From a virus, in the IMG/VR virus record IMGVR_UViG_3300032050_000635, positions 1 through 28,339 of that record: 28,339 nucleotides of DNA. One strand, given 5' to 3'. Position numbers and translations under genes: made by a program. The notes beneath the pieces were generated by a model. That model did no database searches, had not been told where the DNA came from, and was given only the letters and a program-made list of their open reading frames with translations. Below are positions 8,661 through 14,778 of the stretch, piece by piece; within the stretch, counting starts at the first letter, position 1, and each line of letters opens with the position of its first letter.

Positions 8661-9359
8661 GTGATCGATCCTGCGAGTATAGCTCTTGCTTATAAGGCTT
8701 GTACCACAGCAATCGACCTCGCCAAGAAAGGCGTAGACCTTTACAAGCAAATAAAAAATACTGGAAATGACGTAAGTGGCGTATTAAAGGACTTAAAGGA
8801 ACAATATAACAAGATCGTTGATCCTAGTCCTGAGCAGAAAAAACAATATAACGAAGAAGTTAAGAAGGTTCAGGAAGTAGCCAAGGCTGTACCTGATGAT
8901 GTGCTTAACGATATTTGGTCTAACCTTGGTAACTTTATTGACCAGTACGAAGCATTAGCAAAGATATACATCCAGAGTGAGGCTGAGGCTAAAGAAGTCT
9001 ATAGGGGTGATTTATCGTTAGGTCGTAGGGCATTAGAGCGTATTAGATTGGAATCTAAGCTCAACGAGATGCTGGCTCAGGTAAGGGAACAGATGGTCTA
9101 TAACACGCCACCAGAGTTAGGGTCAGTATGGGCTAGGTTTGAGAAGGCATGGACTGATATACAGAATGAGCAAGCCGAAGCACTAGCGATAGAGACGAGA
9201 AAGATTCAGGCGGCTAGATGGCAACGAAGAAGGGCGATAAATCGTCTCAAGGCGCGTCTGATTTACGTTGGGGCAGTCGTGTTTACGGTAATGTGGGCAA
9301 CGGGTCTACTGTGGCTAGTAACGAAAAGCGCGATTCAGAGGACGTACCTTGGTCTTTGA
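8661..9359 (+). CDS. Helical protein with C-terminal membrane anchor, unknown function
   Basis: This 232-residue protein starts at GTG 8661; the only nearby ATG (8659) reads straight into a stop. The N-terminus (IDPASIALAYKACTTAIDLAKKGVDLYKQI) resembles a family of aquatic-phage proteins of unknown, possibly structural, role. Most of the chain is charged helix. Residues about 185-200 are strongly basic (RWQRRRAINRLKARL), directly before a membrane segment (about 201-222), giving a positive-inside signature. The C-terminal 47 codons are also read in another frame by the next gene. Confidence 0.55.
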   Translation: MIDPASIALAYKACTTAIDLAKKGVDLYKQIKNTGNDVSGVLKDLKEQYNKIVDPSPEQKKQYNEEVKKVQEVAKAVPDDVLNDIWSNLGNFIDQYEALAKIYIQSEAEAKEVYRGDLSLGRRALERIRLESKLNEMLAQVREQMVYNTPPELGSVWARFEKAWTDIQNEQAEALAIETRKIQAARWQRRRAINRLKARLIYVGAVVFTVMWATGLLWLVTKSAIQRTYLGL

Positions 9360-9523
9360 TTACAGTAGTCCTAGCTGTGATCTTAATGTTCTTTATCGTA
9401 ATGCCTGTACTAGCATTTATGTACTACGATATGTATTATGCAACTCAAGCAGCCGTTATTGAGGTTCGCAAGATGAAAGAGTTACGCAAAGAGATACAGA
9501 TTGAGAGGATGTACAGTAAATGA
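9218..9523 (+). CDS. Small membrane protein overlapping the preceding gene
   Basis: This frame encodes up to 101 residues. It contains a hydrophobic segment (VPWSLITVVLAVILMFFIVMP) and then a basic amphipathic helix (RKMKELRKEIQIERM). ATG 9218 lies within the previous gene and gives a 142-base out-of-frame overlap. GTG 9311 would give a 70-residue product with less overlap. AGGCGG precedes 9218, which slightly favours the longer form. The stop overlaps the endolysin start (ATGA). Function is unknown; a holin or antiholin partner of the endolysin is possible. It has no lipobox, so it is not an Rz1. Confidence 0.5.
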   Translation: MATKKGDKSSQGASDLRWGSRVYGNVGNGSTVASNEKRDSEDVPWSLITVVLAVILMFFIVMPVLAFMYYDMYYATQAAVIEVRKMKELRKEIQIERMYSK

Positions 9524-10164
9524 TAACTCTGGCACAGTTCAAAAAGTTTGCTCCTAACACCAAGTATCCGCAGCAATGGTATGACGCACTCTTTAGCAAG
9601 CAGGATGAGCTAGGAGGTAAGTCTCTGCTAGAGGAATACGAGATCAACACACCTAAACGAGTCGCTGCTTTCCTAGCCCAATGTGGTCACGAATCCGGTG
9701 GATTTGTCTTTGTCACAGAGAACCTGAACTACTCTGCATCAGGTCTACAGCGGGTATTTCCTAAATACTTTCCTACCCATGAGATTGCCAAGCAATACGA
9801 GCGCAATCCTAAGAAGATTGCCTCGAAGGTCTATGCTGATCGTATGGGTAACGGTGATGAAGCCTCTGGTGATGGGTTCAAATTCCGTGGTCGTGGGATT
9901 TTGCAGCTAACGGGCAAAAATAACTACTTTTGGTTTGCAGCTAGCCTAGAGATTACGCCTGAACAAGCTGTTGACTATTTGGAAACATTCGAAGGAGCCT
10001 GTCAGAGTGCTTGCTGGTTTTGGAGTGAGAATAAACTCAATCGATTCGTAGATGCAGATGATTTTAAGGGCTTAACTCGCGCTATTAATGGCGGTTATAT
10101 AGGCTATGAGGATAGGAAACATCATTATGAGATTGCTTTGTCTATGTTTGGTTCTAGCTCTTAG
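9520..10164 (+). CDS. Endolysin, glycoside hydrolase family 19 (chitinase-like lysozyme)
   Basis: This 214-residue protein degrades peptidoglycan to release progeny. The GH19 lysozyme signature is clear: LAQCGHESGGF at 53-62 with the likely catalytic Glu58, TENLNYSA at 66-73 with a second acidic residue Glu67, DGFKFRGRGILQLTGK.NY in the centre, ACWFWS and AINGGYIGYEDR near the end. The length is normal for single-domain phage GH19 endolysins. There is no signal peptide, so it needs a holin; candidates lie on both sides. It overlaps the preceding gene by ATGA, and its 3' end overlaps the following lipoprotein gene. Confidence 0.93.
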   Translation: MITLAQFKKFAPNTKYPQQWYDALFSKQDELGGKSLLEEYEINTPKRVAAFLAQCGHESGGFVFVTENLNYSASGLQRVFPKYFPTHEIAKQYERNPKKIASKVYADRMGNGDEASGDGFKFRGRGILQLTGKNNYFWFAASLEITPEQAVDYLETFEGACQSACWFWSENKLNRFVDADDFKGLTRAINGGYIGYEDRKHHYEIALSMFGSSS

Positions 10165-10360
10165 TGGCTGTGATAGGTTCCGTTATCCCTGCCAAGACCC
10201 TGAGAATTGGGAAACTAAGCAATGCCAGAGACCCTATTGTTCGGCAACAGGAACCTGCCCGGATCAGTTGACTAAGCCAGAGGAAATTAAGGATGAACCC
10301 GCTAAAGTTGATAAGCCAGTTCCTTGCAATGACGCAGGAGCAGCACGATGCCGTAATTAA
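10127..10360 (+). CDS. Small cysteine-rich lipoprotein
   Basis: The product is a predicted outer- or inner-membrane lipoprotein: MRLLCLCLVLALSGC is a lipoprotein signal with lipobox LSGC, lipidated Cys at residue 15. The mature part has a pattern RYPCQDPENW...C..PYC...GTCPDQL that I recognise in lysis-region proteins of other phages, with further cysteines that may form disulfides. I chose ATG 10127 over in-frame ATG 10106 because it gives a normal signal peptide and has AGGA about ten bases upstream. It overlaps the endolysin by 38 bases. The function is unknown and distinct from the nested Rz1 downstream. Confidence 0.7.
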   Translation: MRLLCLCLVLALSGCDRFRYPCQDPENWETKQCQRPYCSATGTCPDQLTKPEEIKDEPAKVDKPVPCNDAGAARCRN

Positions 10361-10730
10361 GTTCTGTATCGCTGTAACCTTCTGCTGTACGGTCATTATC
10401 ATGGTCGGAGTATCGCTTTATAGCGTTGTGTTTGTAACGCAGCCTATGAACGGTATGGCTCCAGCGGATAAGCAGTTCTTCCTGATCCTATCTGACATGA
10501 GCAAGTATATTCTTGGCTCATTGGCAACGCTCCTAGCGGTCAAGGGTAAGGATGCTCTGCCTCAGTTTGTGCCACCTAATCTGTCCACAGAGAAGGAACG
10601 GTCAGATACGCCTACTCCACCAGCACCTAAGTCGCCTAGCCCTATACAAGCCCGTATAGAGCCTTCTATAGCCCCTGTGACGAGCCTTAAAGAGAAACCC
10701 GAACAACCACCTCACCCGGAGATCACATGA
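10293..10730 (+). CDS. Putative holin
   Basis: Two hydrophobic segments are visible, at about residues 24-49 (FCIAVTFCCTVIIMVGVSLYSVVFV) and 68-84 (MSKYILGSLATLLAVK), joined by a short polar loop, then a long Pro/Ser-rich cytoplasmic-type tail. Two membrane spans plus the location directly after the endolysin fit a class II-like holin that opens the inner membrane for the endolysin. ATG 10293 has AGAGGA upstream; internal ATG 10329 (MTQEQHD) could be a second start, recalling dual-start holins. It overlaps the lipoprotein gene by 68 bases and the next gene by ATGA. Confidence 0.65.
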   Translation: MNPLKLISQFLAMTQEQHDAVIKFCIAVTFCCTVIIMVGVSLYSVVFVTQPMNGMAPADKQFFLILSDMSKYILGSLATLLAVKGKDALPQFVPPNLSTEKERSDTPTPPAPKSPSPIQARIEPSIAPVTSLKEKPEQPPHPEIT

Positions 10731-10912
10731 TTATCTACCTACGCATGGCTGTTACCGTTCTGCTAAGTGCTTTCTTGGTGTTCCAGATTCATGCTGCCGA
10801 GACTAAAAAAGTCTGTCACGTTGAGAAGGTTAAGGGTGGTAAAGAGAAAGAAGTCTGTAGAGAGGTTAAAGTCCATAAGAAGCTCGACTCGACCAAAATA
10901 CCGTCTAAATGA
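10727..10912 (+). CDS. Small secreted basic protein
   Basis: This 61-residue protein has an N-terminal signal peptide (about residues 1-23, hydrophobic core VTVLLSAFLVFQI, cut near HAA-E). The mature part of under 40 residues is highly basic with two cysteines, in the pattern KKVCHVEK...KEVCREVKVHKKL. Similar short secreted proteins occur beside Rz genes of other phages. It is probably periplasmic with one disulfide; the function is unknown. ATGA overlaps link it to the holin-like gene and to Rz. Confidence 0.6.
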   Translation: MIIYLRMAVTVLLSAFLVFQIHAAETKKVCHVEKVKGGKEKEVCREVKVHKKLDSTKIPSK

Positions 10913-11373
10913 ATCCTTACTTTCTACTCGGTTCCTTGGTTGCCGTTATCGCGGCAGCAGGTGCAGGATATTTTCAGGGTTCAGAGCATGGTCAGGCGAA
11001 GATACAAAACTTGTGGGACAAGGAAAAAGCCGCTCAATATGCGGAATATGCCAAGGGTCAAGAAGCGGCTAGGGCGAAGGAACAGGAGCTACAGGCAAAT
11101 GCAGACCGATTAAGACAGGAGAAAGACCGTGAAATCCGTGACCTTAATGCTAGGACTACTGCTCTCACTAACAGCTTGCAGCACCGTCCAAGCTCCTCCC
11201 AAGCAGGTTCCGTGTCCGGTTCCACCAGCACTAGACCCGGTATCTCAGGATGTTCTGGAAAAGACCTTTTTAGAGAAGATGCAGAAAGTCTTGTCCAAAT
11301 AGCAATAGAGGCTGATACCCTGAGACTCGCGTTGAAGCAATGCTATGCACAATATGACTCACTCAGAAAGTGA
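10909..11373 (+). CDS. Rz: Rz-like inner-membrane spanin
   Basis: This 154-residue protein has an N-terminal membrane anchor (about residues 5-22) and a long periplasmic helix rich in Ala, Glu, Gln and Arg (about 30-95), the i-spanin architecture. The segment DREIRDLNARTTALTNSLQHRPS and the C-terminal EDAESLVQIAIEADTLR..L.QCYAQYD match the Rz family. With Rz1 it would fuse inner and outer membranes at the last step of lysis. A complete Rz1 frame is nested inside, at +1, which confirms the call. It is the last gene of the rightward lysis operon, and its stop lies inside an 8-bp hairpin. Confidence 0.88.
   Translation: MNPYFLLGSLVAVIAAAGAGYFQGSEHGQAKIQNLWDKEKAAQYAEYAKGQEAARAKEQELQANADRLRQEKDREIRDLNARTTALTNSLQHRPSSSQAGSVSGSTSTRPGISGCSGKDLFREDAESLVQIAIEADTLRLALKQCYAQYDSLRK
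11129..11302 (+). CDS. Rz1: Rz1-like outer-membrane lipoprotein spanin, nested in Rz
   Basis: The +1 frame inside Rz encodes 57 residues from GTG 11129 to TAG 11300-11302. It has a textbook o-spanin layout: a lipoprotein signal (LMLGLLLSLTAC, lipidated Cys17), a proline-rich mature start (APPKQVPCPVPPALDP), and a short helical end. AGGAG lies exactly seven bases before the GTG, so translation is well supported. The embedded arrangement is the same as in lambda-type Rz/Rz1. A later in-frame ATG at 11147 would truncate the signal peptide. Confidence 0.88.
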   Translation: MKSVTLMLGLLLSLTACSTVQAPPKQVPCPVPPALDPVSQDVLEKTFLEKMQKVLSK

Positions 11374-11376
11374 GTC
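11356..11376. terminator. Symmetrical hairpin between convergent operons
   Basis: GACTCACT (11356-11363) and AGTGAGTC (11369-11376) form a perfect 8-bp stem with a 5-base loop. The Rz stop (11371-11373) and the leftward gene's stop (11359-11361) both lie in the arms. It could act as a bidirectional transcription barrier where the operons meet, but neither side has a U-tract, so classical intrinsic termination is not certain. Confidence 0.55.
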
Positions 11377-11559
11377 CTGAGCCTCTGTAGCGATGCTAGA
11401 AGCCGTTTTTATTAGCTGGTCATAGGACAGACCACCCTTAGCAATTAAACCGCCCAAAGCGGCTGCAAAGAACAGGTTCCAGTCATAGTCTCTGGAAGGC
11501 TTAATCTCAGTTTCTTTGTTCCACTTAGGATCATCCGGGTTCTTTCTAGGTCTGCCCAT
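11359..11559 (-). CDS. Small hypothetical phage protein
   Basis: This 66-residue protein starts MGRPRKNPDDPKWN, a basic, AT-hook-like or terminase-small-like N-terminus, followed by a helical segment with a hydrophobic patch (WNLFFAAALGGLIAKGG) too short and polar to be a sure membrane span. No family is recognised beyond the GRPRK start common in small DNA-binding phage proteins. It is the last gene of the leftward operon; its ATG overlaps the upstream stop (TAATG), and its 3' end overlaps Rz by 15 bases. Confidence 0.5.
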   Translation of the reverse strand: MGRPRKNPDDPKWNKETEIKPSRDYDWNLFFAAALGGLIAKGGLSYDQLIKTASSIATEAQDSLSE

Positions 11560-11825
11560 TATTGCCCCCTTGCGCGGATAGCGGCACTTACATCGTTCTC
11601 AGGCATCTTCAAAAGCCACGCCATTACCTTCGCACACGCTTCGCGCTCTGCTTTTATTGCCGCAGGAAGAACACAGGCTTCAAAATCATCAAGCCCATCC
11701 TTATGCCCTTCTGCATACACAAGGGCGGCAAAGCGTCCAAGCGTTTCCCATTTCACAGGCTCCTGATCCCACGGCTTAGATATTCCAGCCTCCCGCGCCA
11801 TGCGGATAATGTCTTCTGTGTTCAT
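11559..11825 (-). CDS. Small phage protein of the REACAK/IRARG type, copy 1
   Basis: The protein (88 residues from ATG at 11825) begins MNTEDIIRMAREAGI, has LGRFAALVYAEG in the middle, then KAEREACAKV and a C-terminal AAIRARGQ. This layout recurs in many proteobacterial phage early regions as short proteins of unknown function. It is a tandem paralogue of the next gene upstream, sharing the EREACAK and IRARGQ blocks, and resembles the protein at 18284 in its N-terminus. The ATG overlaps the previous stop (ATGA) and has AGGGGA upstream; a start at 11873 would overlap the previous gene far more. Confidence 0.65.
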   Translation of the reverse strand: MNTEDIIRMAREAGISKPWDQEPVKWETLGRFAALVYAEGHKDGLDDFEACVLPAAIKAEREACAKVMAWLLKMPENDVSAAIRARGQ

Positions 11826-11846
11826 CCCTGTCCCCTTGCGCGGATA
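11566..11846. repeat. Direct repeats in tandem paralogous genes
   Basis: A 15-base word, CCCCTTGCGCGGATA, occurs at 11566-11580 and again at 11832-11846. A second shared block reading CGCACACGC-TCGCGCTC lies near 11631 and 11921. They mark the 3' ends and EREACAK segments of the two adjacent paralogous genes, consistent with an old tandem duplication or with recombination between short homologies. Confidence 0.7.
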
Positions 11847-12061
11847 CGGGCTAATAGCGTAACAAGAATGCAATAAGCCTCATCCTCAATTTCATCATTA
11901 ATTTCAGCGTTAATCTCTTTCGCACACGCCTCGCGCTCCTCTGCTGCAACTAGCTTGGCAAACTTCTCAAGGTGGTTCGCATCCATAACTACGCCTAATG
12001 CCATCATCCCGTGAAATAACTCGTTATCTTGGATGATTCGGTTAATTTGCTCTTTGTTCAT
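11822..12061 (-). CDS. Small phage protein of the REACAK/IRARG type, copy 2
   Basis: The protein (79 residues from ATG at 12061) reads MNKEQINRIIQDNELFHG, then HLEKFAKLVAAEEREACAKEI and a C-terminal ARIRARGQG. It shares the EREACAK and IRARGQ blocks with its downstream neighbour but has a diverged N-terminus and an acidic insert (INDEIEDEAY). ATG 12061 overlaps the upstream stop by ATGA and has AGAGGA upstream, so it is preferred over 12076. The function is unknown. Confidence 0.65.
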   Translation of the reverse strand: MNKEQINRIIQDNELFHGMMALGVVMDANHLEKFAKLVAAEEREACAKEINAEINDEIEDEAYCILVTLLARIRARGQG

Positions 12062-12276
12062 AATTTCCTCTGGCAACTAAATGCCTGAATATCTACTCTA
12101 AAAGCGTTAGCAAACTTACAATCTGACGCTATCCTAATCTCAGTCTGGATTGCTCCTACGTTATAACCAATTACGGCTAAAACAATAGCGACCATCGACT
12201 TAGCCCACCATGTATTGACCATAGCTATAACCTTTTGGAGTTCTTCAAGCATCTTTGACGAATACTCCTGTGGCAT
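12058..12276 (-). CDS. Small single-span membrane protein
   Basis: This protein of about 72 residues has one hydrophobic segment (MVAIVLAVIGYNVGAI) preceded by WWAK and followed by a conserved-looking tail DCKFANAFRVDIQAFSCQRK with two cysteines, a pattern I have seen in small phage membrane proteins without assigned function. The C-terminal part is probably periplasmic. The start is uncertain: 12276 (MPQEYSS, AAAGGG upstream) or 12252, which would overlap the upstream stop by eight bases. Its stop overlaps the next gene (ATGA). Confidence 0.55.
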   Translation of the reverse strand: MPQEYSSKMLEELQKVIAMVNTWWAKSMVAIVLAVIGYNVGAIQTEIRIASDCKFANAFRVDIQAFSCQRKL

Positions 12277-12550
12277 TGAGGTAGCCCTTTCTATCTTTAA
12301 TCTGTTCGTATGCTGAAGCAAAGCATTGTTTCAGATCGACATCTTCAATAGCAGCCACCATAGTAAGACATACAAGAACGTCGCCAAGTCCATCGATAAT
12401 TCCGTCACGATCTCGTTTGGTAATCGCATCTGCTAATTCCCCCATCTCTGAGAAAGCCTTGAGTAATTGAGTTTTACTATCTGAGTTCTGCACGATTCCT
12501 CTAGCCTCCCCCCATCTAACGACTTCAAGCTCCGTAGATTCATAGCTCAT
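12245..12550 (-). CDS. MazG-like nucleotide pyrophosphohydrolase
   Basis: This 101-residue protein is the single-domain all-alpha NTP pyrophosphohydrolase type common in phages. The metal-binding helices are visible as E35-MG-E38 in FSEMGELADAI and D53...D57 in IIDGLGDVLVCL, and the C-terminus has the usual AYEQIKDRKGYLNATGVFVKD. The family hydrolyses nucleoside triphosphates to monophosphates; phage versions may adjust nucleotide pools or blunt stringent signalling, which is inference here. It overlaps the repressor-like gene by ATGA. Confidence 0.85.
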   Translation of the reverse strand: MSYESTELEVVRWGEARGIVQNSDSKTQLLKAFSEMGELADAITKRDRDGIIDGLGDVLVCLTMVAAIEDVDLKQCFASAYEQIKDRKGYLNATGVFVKDA

Positions 12551-12738
12551 ATCAATGCCTTAATCTCTTTCACAGGGATATCAAATGTCTCATGGACAAT
12601 CAGGATAAACGCTGGCGTAATCGCTGTATGACCGTTCCTGATCTTGCTGATAGCTGGCGCACGAACACCCATAGCCAAAGCTAGATGACGGTCATTCTTA
12701 ATGTTGAATCTCTCTTTCAGAAAATCTAACAGTTTCAT
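12547..12738 (-). CDS. Xre/Cro-type helix-turn-helix regulator
   Basis: This 63-residue protein is almost entirely a helix-turn-helix domain: DRHLALAMGVRAPAISKIRNG (about residues 16-36) contains the two HTH helices, with ALAMGV as turn and PAISKIR as recognition helix, followed by ITPAFILIVHETFDIPV. The size fits Cro-like repressors without an effector domain. It likely binds phage operators; the TTTCTAT-type sites at 14779-14818 are candidates. AGAGGA precedes ATG. It lies downstream of a 261-base gap that may carry its own promoter. Confidence 0.8.
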   Translation of the reverse strand: MKLLDFLKERFNIKNDRHLALAMGVRAPAISKIRNGHTAITPAFILIVHETFDIPVKEIKALI

Positions 12739-12999
12739 GGTTTCCTCTTAGGTTAATCCTCGTCTTTCCGAGGTGTCCGCATACTCACAATCACGGGAGA
12801 CAACACGAAGGAGGTCATTGCGTATGCTGCTAGGGTTACACGCCACCACTAGCTAGGCGTTAGGAGTAATCGCTGCGTCTAGTGGAATTCGTCGGTGCGC
12901 TAACATCGACCTAGTATCCGCTTTCCTCCATAAGGGTGAGGTACTCGCTTATCTATCCTTCCAGACTCACTTGTCTGTAAATAAGTTTTCCCCCGTAGA
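12739..12999. other. 261-base gene-poor gap with short inverted repeats
   Basis: No convincing gene fills this stretch, which is unusual in so compact a genome. Visible structure includes CAGAC/GTCTG (12962-12966 with 12973-12977), CCTCG/CGAGG near 12758-12773, and CGCC/GGCG near 12841-12859. A leftward 21-codon frame (12818 to 12753, ending RTPRKDED) ends just before the regulator but lacks a ribosome site. The gap may hold a leftward promoter, an untranslated RNA or a leader peptide; none is proven. Confidence 0.4.
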
Positions 13000-13257
13000 T
13001 CAAAACGGCGTATCACTAAGATCATCATCCTCAAAATCATCTACAACCTTTTTACGAGCCTTAGAAGGCTTAGAGTCCTTTGGCTTAACCGCTAGAGAAA
13101 AGAACTTAGAACCGTCCTTCTTAGACTCTTTAAGCCAGCCTGAGAGCCAGTAATCCGTACCGTCAATGTTCAACTGACCACTATAGTCAGGATGACTGTC
13201 AGACTTCTTATTCAGGTTCTTACCTAGTGTTCCGCGATTCGTATTGTCGTATTCCAT
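13000..13257 (-). CDS. Single-stranded DNA-binding-like protein
   Basis: This 85-residue protein has a small beta-rich domain (NRGTLGKN...HPDYSGQLNIDGTDYWLSGWLKES..GSKFFSLAVKPK) followed by a flexible basic linker and a strongly acidic C-terminus (DDFEDDDLSDTPF). The acidic tail ending in a hydrophobic residue is the hallmark of SSB proteins, where it recruits partners. The core matches a family of short phage proteins often annotated as DUF736-like or SSB-like; a full OB fold is not certain at this length. It sits three bases after the ERF gene, a pairing that supports a recombination role. Confidence 0.65.
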   Translation of the reverse strand: MEYDNTNRGTLGKNLNKKSDSHPDYSGQLNIDGTDYWLSGWLKESKKDGSKFFSLAVKPKDSKPSKARKKVVDDFEDDDLSDTPF

Positions 13258-13260
13258 GTT

Positions 13261-13884
13261 TTATCCTTGAGCAAATTTCTTAATGGCTGATCGTTGCTTA
13301 CTATCCAACTGTGACCAAAGTGCAGTTTTCCAGTCTGCATCTAGTTCCAGAGAATTGATGTACTCGACTGCATCTCCGACCTTATCCTTATGAATCATCA
13401 TAATGATGTCAGCCGCATAGCTCTTAATCTCATTCTGAGATTGCTCGTCTAACGTATCGAATACGTCTTTGGTGACTGGTTTGGCTGATTTAGGCTCATC
13501 CTTACCAGTCGTAGCGTCTAGTGCATCGTGTTCACAGATCGCTAGAGCCATGACCAACAGATAACGAGTGATATACGTTATCGATGCTCCGAGGTTCTGG
13601 ACTGGATGACAGCCTTTAAGTTCAGCCGTAGCCATAGGGCAAGTGAACTTAGCTATGCCACCTTTCTCAAAGTCGATAACCTGCATTGTCGCTAGAGTAT
13701 CTGTGAACTCTAGGGTATGAGATAAACCGACTTCATTAAAGATAGAGTTGACCGTAGGTAGGAAGTCAGCAAGCTCAAAGTAACGATAGCCAGCAAATTT
13801 ATTGTGACCAGACTTCTTTAGCTCAACGTTCTGTAACTTGACACGAGCTAGTTGAAGTTTCTGGTAAACATTCATCGAGGTCAT
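13261..13884 (-). CDS. ERF-family single-strand annealing protein
   Basis: This 207-residue protein carries the ERF superfamily core in its first 130 residues: YQKLQLAR..L, then SGHNKFAGYRYFELADFLPTVNSIFNE and HPVQNLGASITYITRYLLVMAL. The C-terminal 70 residues are a charged helical extension. P22-type Erf proteins form rings that anneal complementary strands during phage recombination and genome circularisation. AAGGA lies eight bases before ATG 13884; ATG 13875 (MNVYQ) is an alternative start. The adjacent SSB-like gene is its probable partner. Confidence 0.82.
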   Translation of the reverse strand: MTSMNVYQKLQLARVKLQNVELKKSGHNKFAGYRYFELADFLPTVNSIFNEVGLSHTLEFTDTLATMQVIDFEKGGIAKFTCPMATAELKGCHPVQNLGASITYITRYLLVMALAICEHDALDATTGKDEPKSAKPVTKDVFDTLDEQSQNEIKSYAADIIMMIHKDKVGDAVEYINSLELDADWKTALWSQLDSKQRSAIKKFAQG

Positions 13885-13889
13885 ATTAT

Positions 13890-14072
13890 TTATCCTTGAA
13901 AGAATTTCTTATTGAAAATGATATTGTGAGATTGTGATTCCTGAATAGTTTGTACCGTTGCAGCCTCCTTTTGCTCTTTGCGAATACGATCAAAAGTCTT
14001 GCGAATGTTCGTCTTGCCCGAAGGAACATATTTAAAGTTCTGGTCTAAGATTGATGGAAAAACCTTCTTCAT
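13890..14072 (-). CDS. Small basic hypothetical protein
   Basis: The protein (60 residues from ATG 14072) starts MKKVFPSILDQNFKYVPSGKTNIRKTFDRIRKEQKE. It is basic and helical with no motif I can name. The start is fixed by an ATGA overlap with the tiny gene upstream and by GGAC about eight bases before it; a longer frame from 14111 would run through that gene. It lies just before ERF and may belong to the recombination set. Confidence 0.55.
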   Translation of the reverse strand: MKKVFPSILDQNFKYVPSGKTNIRKTFDRIRKEQKEAATVQTIQESQSHNIIFNKKFFQG

Positions 14073-14182
14073 GCAAAGCTGTCCATTAGCAGGGAAAGTA
14101 ATAGCATACACGCTAAGACTACTCCTGCATGGCGGTCTATGAAGTCAGCTAACTTATCGTCTGGATTGAATAACTTTCTCAT
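14069..14182 (-). CDS. 37-residue single-span membrane microprotein
   Basis: This tiny frame reads MRKLFNPDDKLADFIDRHAG followed by a hydrophobic C-terminal segment VVLACMLLLSLLM. Both ends are ATGA overlaps with neighbours (start at 14182 with the upstream stop, stop with the 14072 start), and GAGG lies seven bases upstream of ATG, so translation is well supported. It is a C-tail-type membrane peptide; the function is unknown, though host-takeover or exclusion roles are typical for early phage membrane peptides. Confidence 0.6.
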   Translation of the reverse strand: MRKLFNPDDKLADFIDRHAGVVLACMLLLSLLMDSFA

Positions 14183-14379
14183 TGGTTGCCTCTTTCTAAT
14201 TCGTCTACGAGTTGAATAACTGCATCAGGTGCGTTCTGTATGGCTCTGTATGCCATAAAGATGATTTCTTTATCCGAATCTGATGCTGCTCTACGTTCTA
14301 CTCTATCGATTAGTAACCGGAGACAGTACACGATCTCAGCTAGTTGCCAGTTACTAATCTCTGCTTGACTAGGATTCAT
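14179..14379 (-). CDS. Small hypothetical protein
   Basis: This 66-residue, predicted all-helical protein (WQLAEIVYCLRLLIDRVERR...EIIFMAYRAIQ...VIQLVDELERG) has no recognised motif. It is joined to genes on both sides by ATGA overlaps and lies second in the leftward early operon. I can offer no function; helix pattern and size would suit a small adaptor or inhibitor. Confidence 0.55.
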   Translation of the reverse strand: MNPSQAEISNWQLAEIVYCLRLLIDRVERRAASDSDKEIIFMAYRAIQNAPDAVIQLVDELERGNQ

Positions 14380-14711
14380 CTGCCTTCTGCCTCACGGTCT
14401 TTCATTTCCTGATATAGCCAATCACCGCGATCACGTTCACGATCTTCAGCGGATTCGACGTAATCGGGTAGATGCGATTCTTTAACCAGTCGATTAACGA
14501 TACCGACCAAATGTCTACGGACTGCTGCTTGTAGTTTGGCAGCATCAAACTGGAATATGGCACAAGTCTCAAGTAATAGGCAGAGTTCTTCCTCTAACCG
14601 TTCCTCACGCGACTGATTTTGTGTATCCTTGAAAAGGGCAGTCAACTCACCGGGGAAAGCATCTTGTAACGTACCGATGAGGAACTGCTCTAGCTCTTGC
14701 TTGTCGTTCAT
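14376..14711 (-). CDS. Hypothetical protein, first gene of the leftward operon
   Basis: This 111-residue acidic helical protein (EELCLLLETCAIFQFDAAKLQAAVRRHL) ends with DRERDRGDWLYQEMKDREAEGR, charged throughout. No family is recognised. It is the promoter-proximal gene of the leftward operon facing the TTTCTAT operator region, so it is probably expressed earliest. The stop overlaps the next start (ATGA). Confidence 0.6.
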   Translation of the reverse strand: MNDKQELEQFLIGTLQDAFPGELTALFKDTQNQSREERLEEELCLLLETCAIFQFDAAKLQAAVRRHLVGIVNRLVKESHLPDYVESAEDRERDRGDWLYQEMKDREAEGR

Positions 14712-14778
14712 ATTTAATCTCCTAGTGAATACGGCAAAAAGATAGTAAAGGAATACAGCATATTTCTAAACAAAAACA

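Noticed and set aside
10767-11072. Rightward 101-codon frame across the secreted protein and Rz genes
   Set aside because: Ser/Arg-rich shadow in a third frame; the real genes there have signal peptide, coiled coil and overlap logic.
11562-11876. Rightward 104-codon frame
   Set aside because: It mirrors the leftward REACAK/IRARG gene, which has homologous features, a ribosome site and coupled neighbours.
11359-14711. Lysogeny module with integrase
   Set aside because: Only a Cro-size helix-turn-helix protein and ERF are present; no integrase, excisionase or attachment-site-like repeat is visible, so lifestyle cannot be stated.
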